5,719 bases of DNA from the NCBI GenBank assembly GCA_024689605.1, contig JAILDD010000054.1, positions 1-5,719 of the forward strand. The letters are read 5' to 3'. Below are positions 5,717-5,719 of the stretch, one piece after another. Within the stretch, counting starts at the first letter, position 1. The number at the start of each line of letters is the position of its first letter. Both the position numbers and the translations under genes were made by a program. The DNA is from Lachnospiraceae bacterium (GTDB lineage: Bacteria; Bacillota_A; Clostridia; Lachnospirales; Lachnospiraceae). Under the pieces are notes generated by a model. The model saw nothing but the letters and a program-made list of their open reading frames with translations. It was not told where the DNA came from and did no database searches.

Positions 5717-5719
5717 ATT

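Noticed and set aside
4811..5719. parS site within or near parB
   Set aside because: No string close to TGTTNCACGTGAAACA was found by eye in the window; the sites may lie outside it.

Overview
All genes in this window lie on the minus strand, so the biology reads from high to low coordinates. The sequence suggests a low-to-mid GC Gram-positive anaerobe of the class Clostridia, most likely a Lachnospiraceae member (Butyrivibrio/Roseburia-like). The reasons are purine-rich GGGAGG/AGGAG ribosome binding sites, a tRNA gene without an encoded CCA end, the gene order parB - DUF4446 - serS typical of clostridial chromosomes, and a GH25 muramidase with a long tail of choline-binding-like repeats. No species can be named from the sequence alone.

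Reading along the transcribed strand: (1) 5716-4811 encodes the chromosome partitioning protein ParB; a parA gene would be expected just beyond the window edge. (2) 4774-4262 encodes a small membrane-anchored DUF4446 protein, 36 bases after parB. (3) 4177-2897 encodes seryl-tRNA synthetase after an AT-rich 84-base gap. (4) 2870-1023 encodes a secreted GH25 lysozyme/autolysin with about 16 wall-binding repeats, only 26 bases after serS. (5) A hairpin at 972-1007 closes this group. (6) A tRNA-Arg(CCU) gene at 880-807 has its own promoter and a U-rich tail. (7) From 708 to the window start runs the first part of a DUF3048 (YerB-like) lipoprotein.

The gaps are short (at most 142 bases) and hold promoters, hairpins and ribosome binding sites; no gene-free stretch exceeds 300 bases. 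The window is essentially housekeeping: segregation, translation and cell envelope. I see no undescribed defence, mobile or biosynthetic system. The points most worth a second look are two hairpins that each abut an identical GGGAGG ribosome binding site (serS and the lipoprotein), the placement of an autolysin directly behind serS without a visible terminator, a strand-specific hairpin after the autolysin, the nested three-unit periodicity of the autolysin repeats, and the unusual motif 3 of the seryl-tRNA synthetase.
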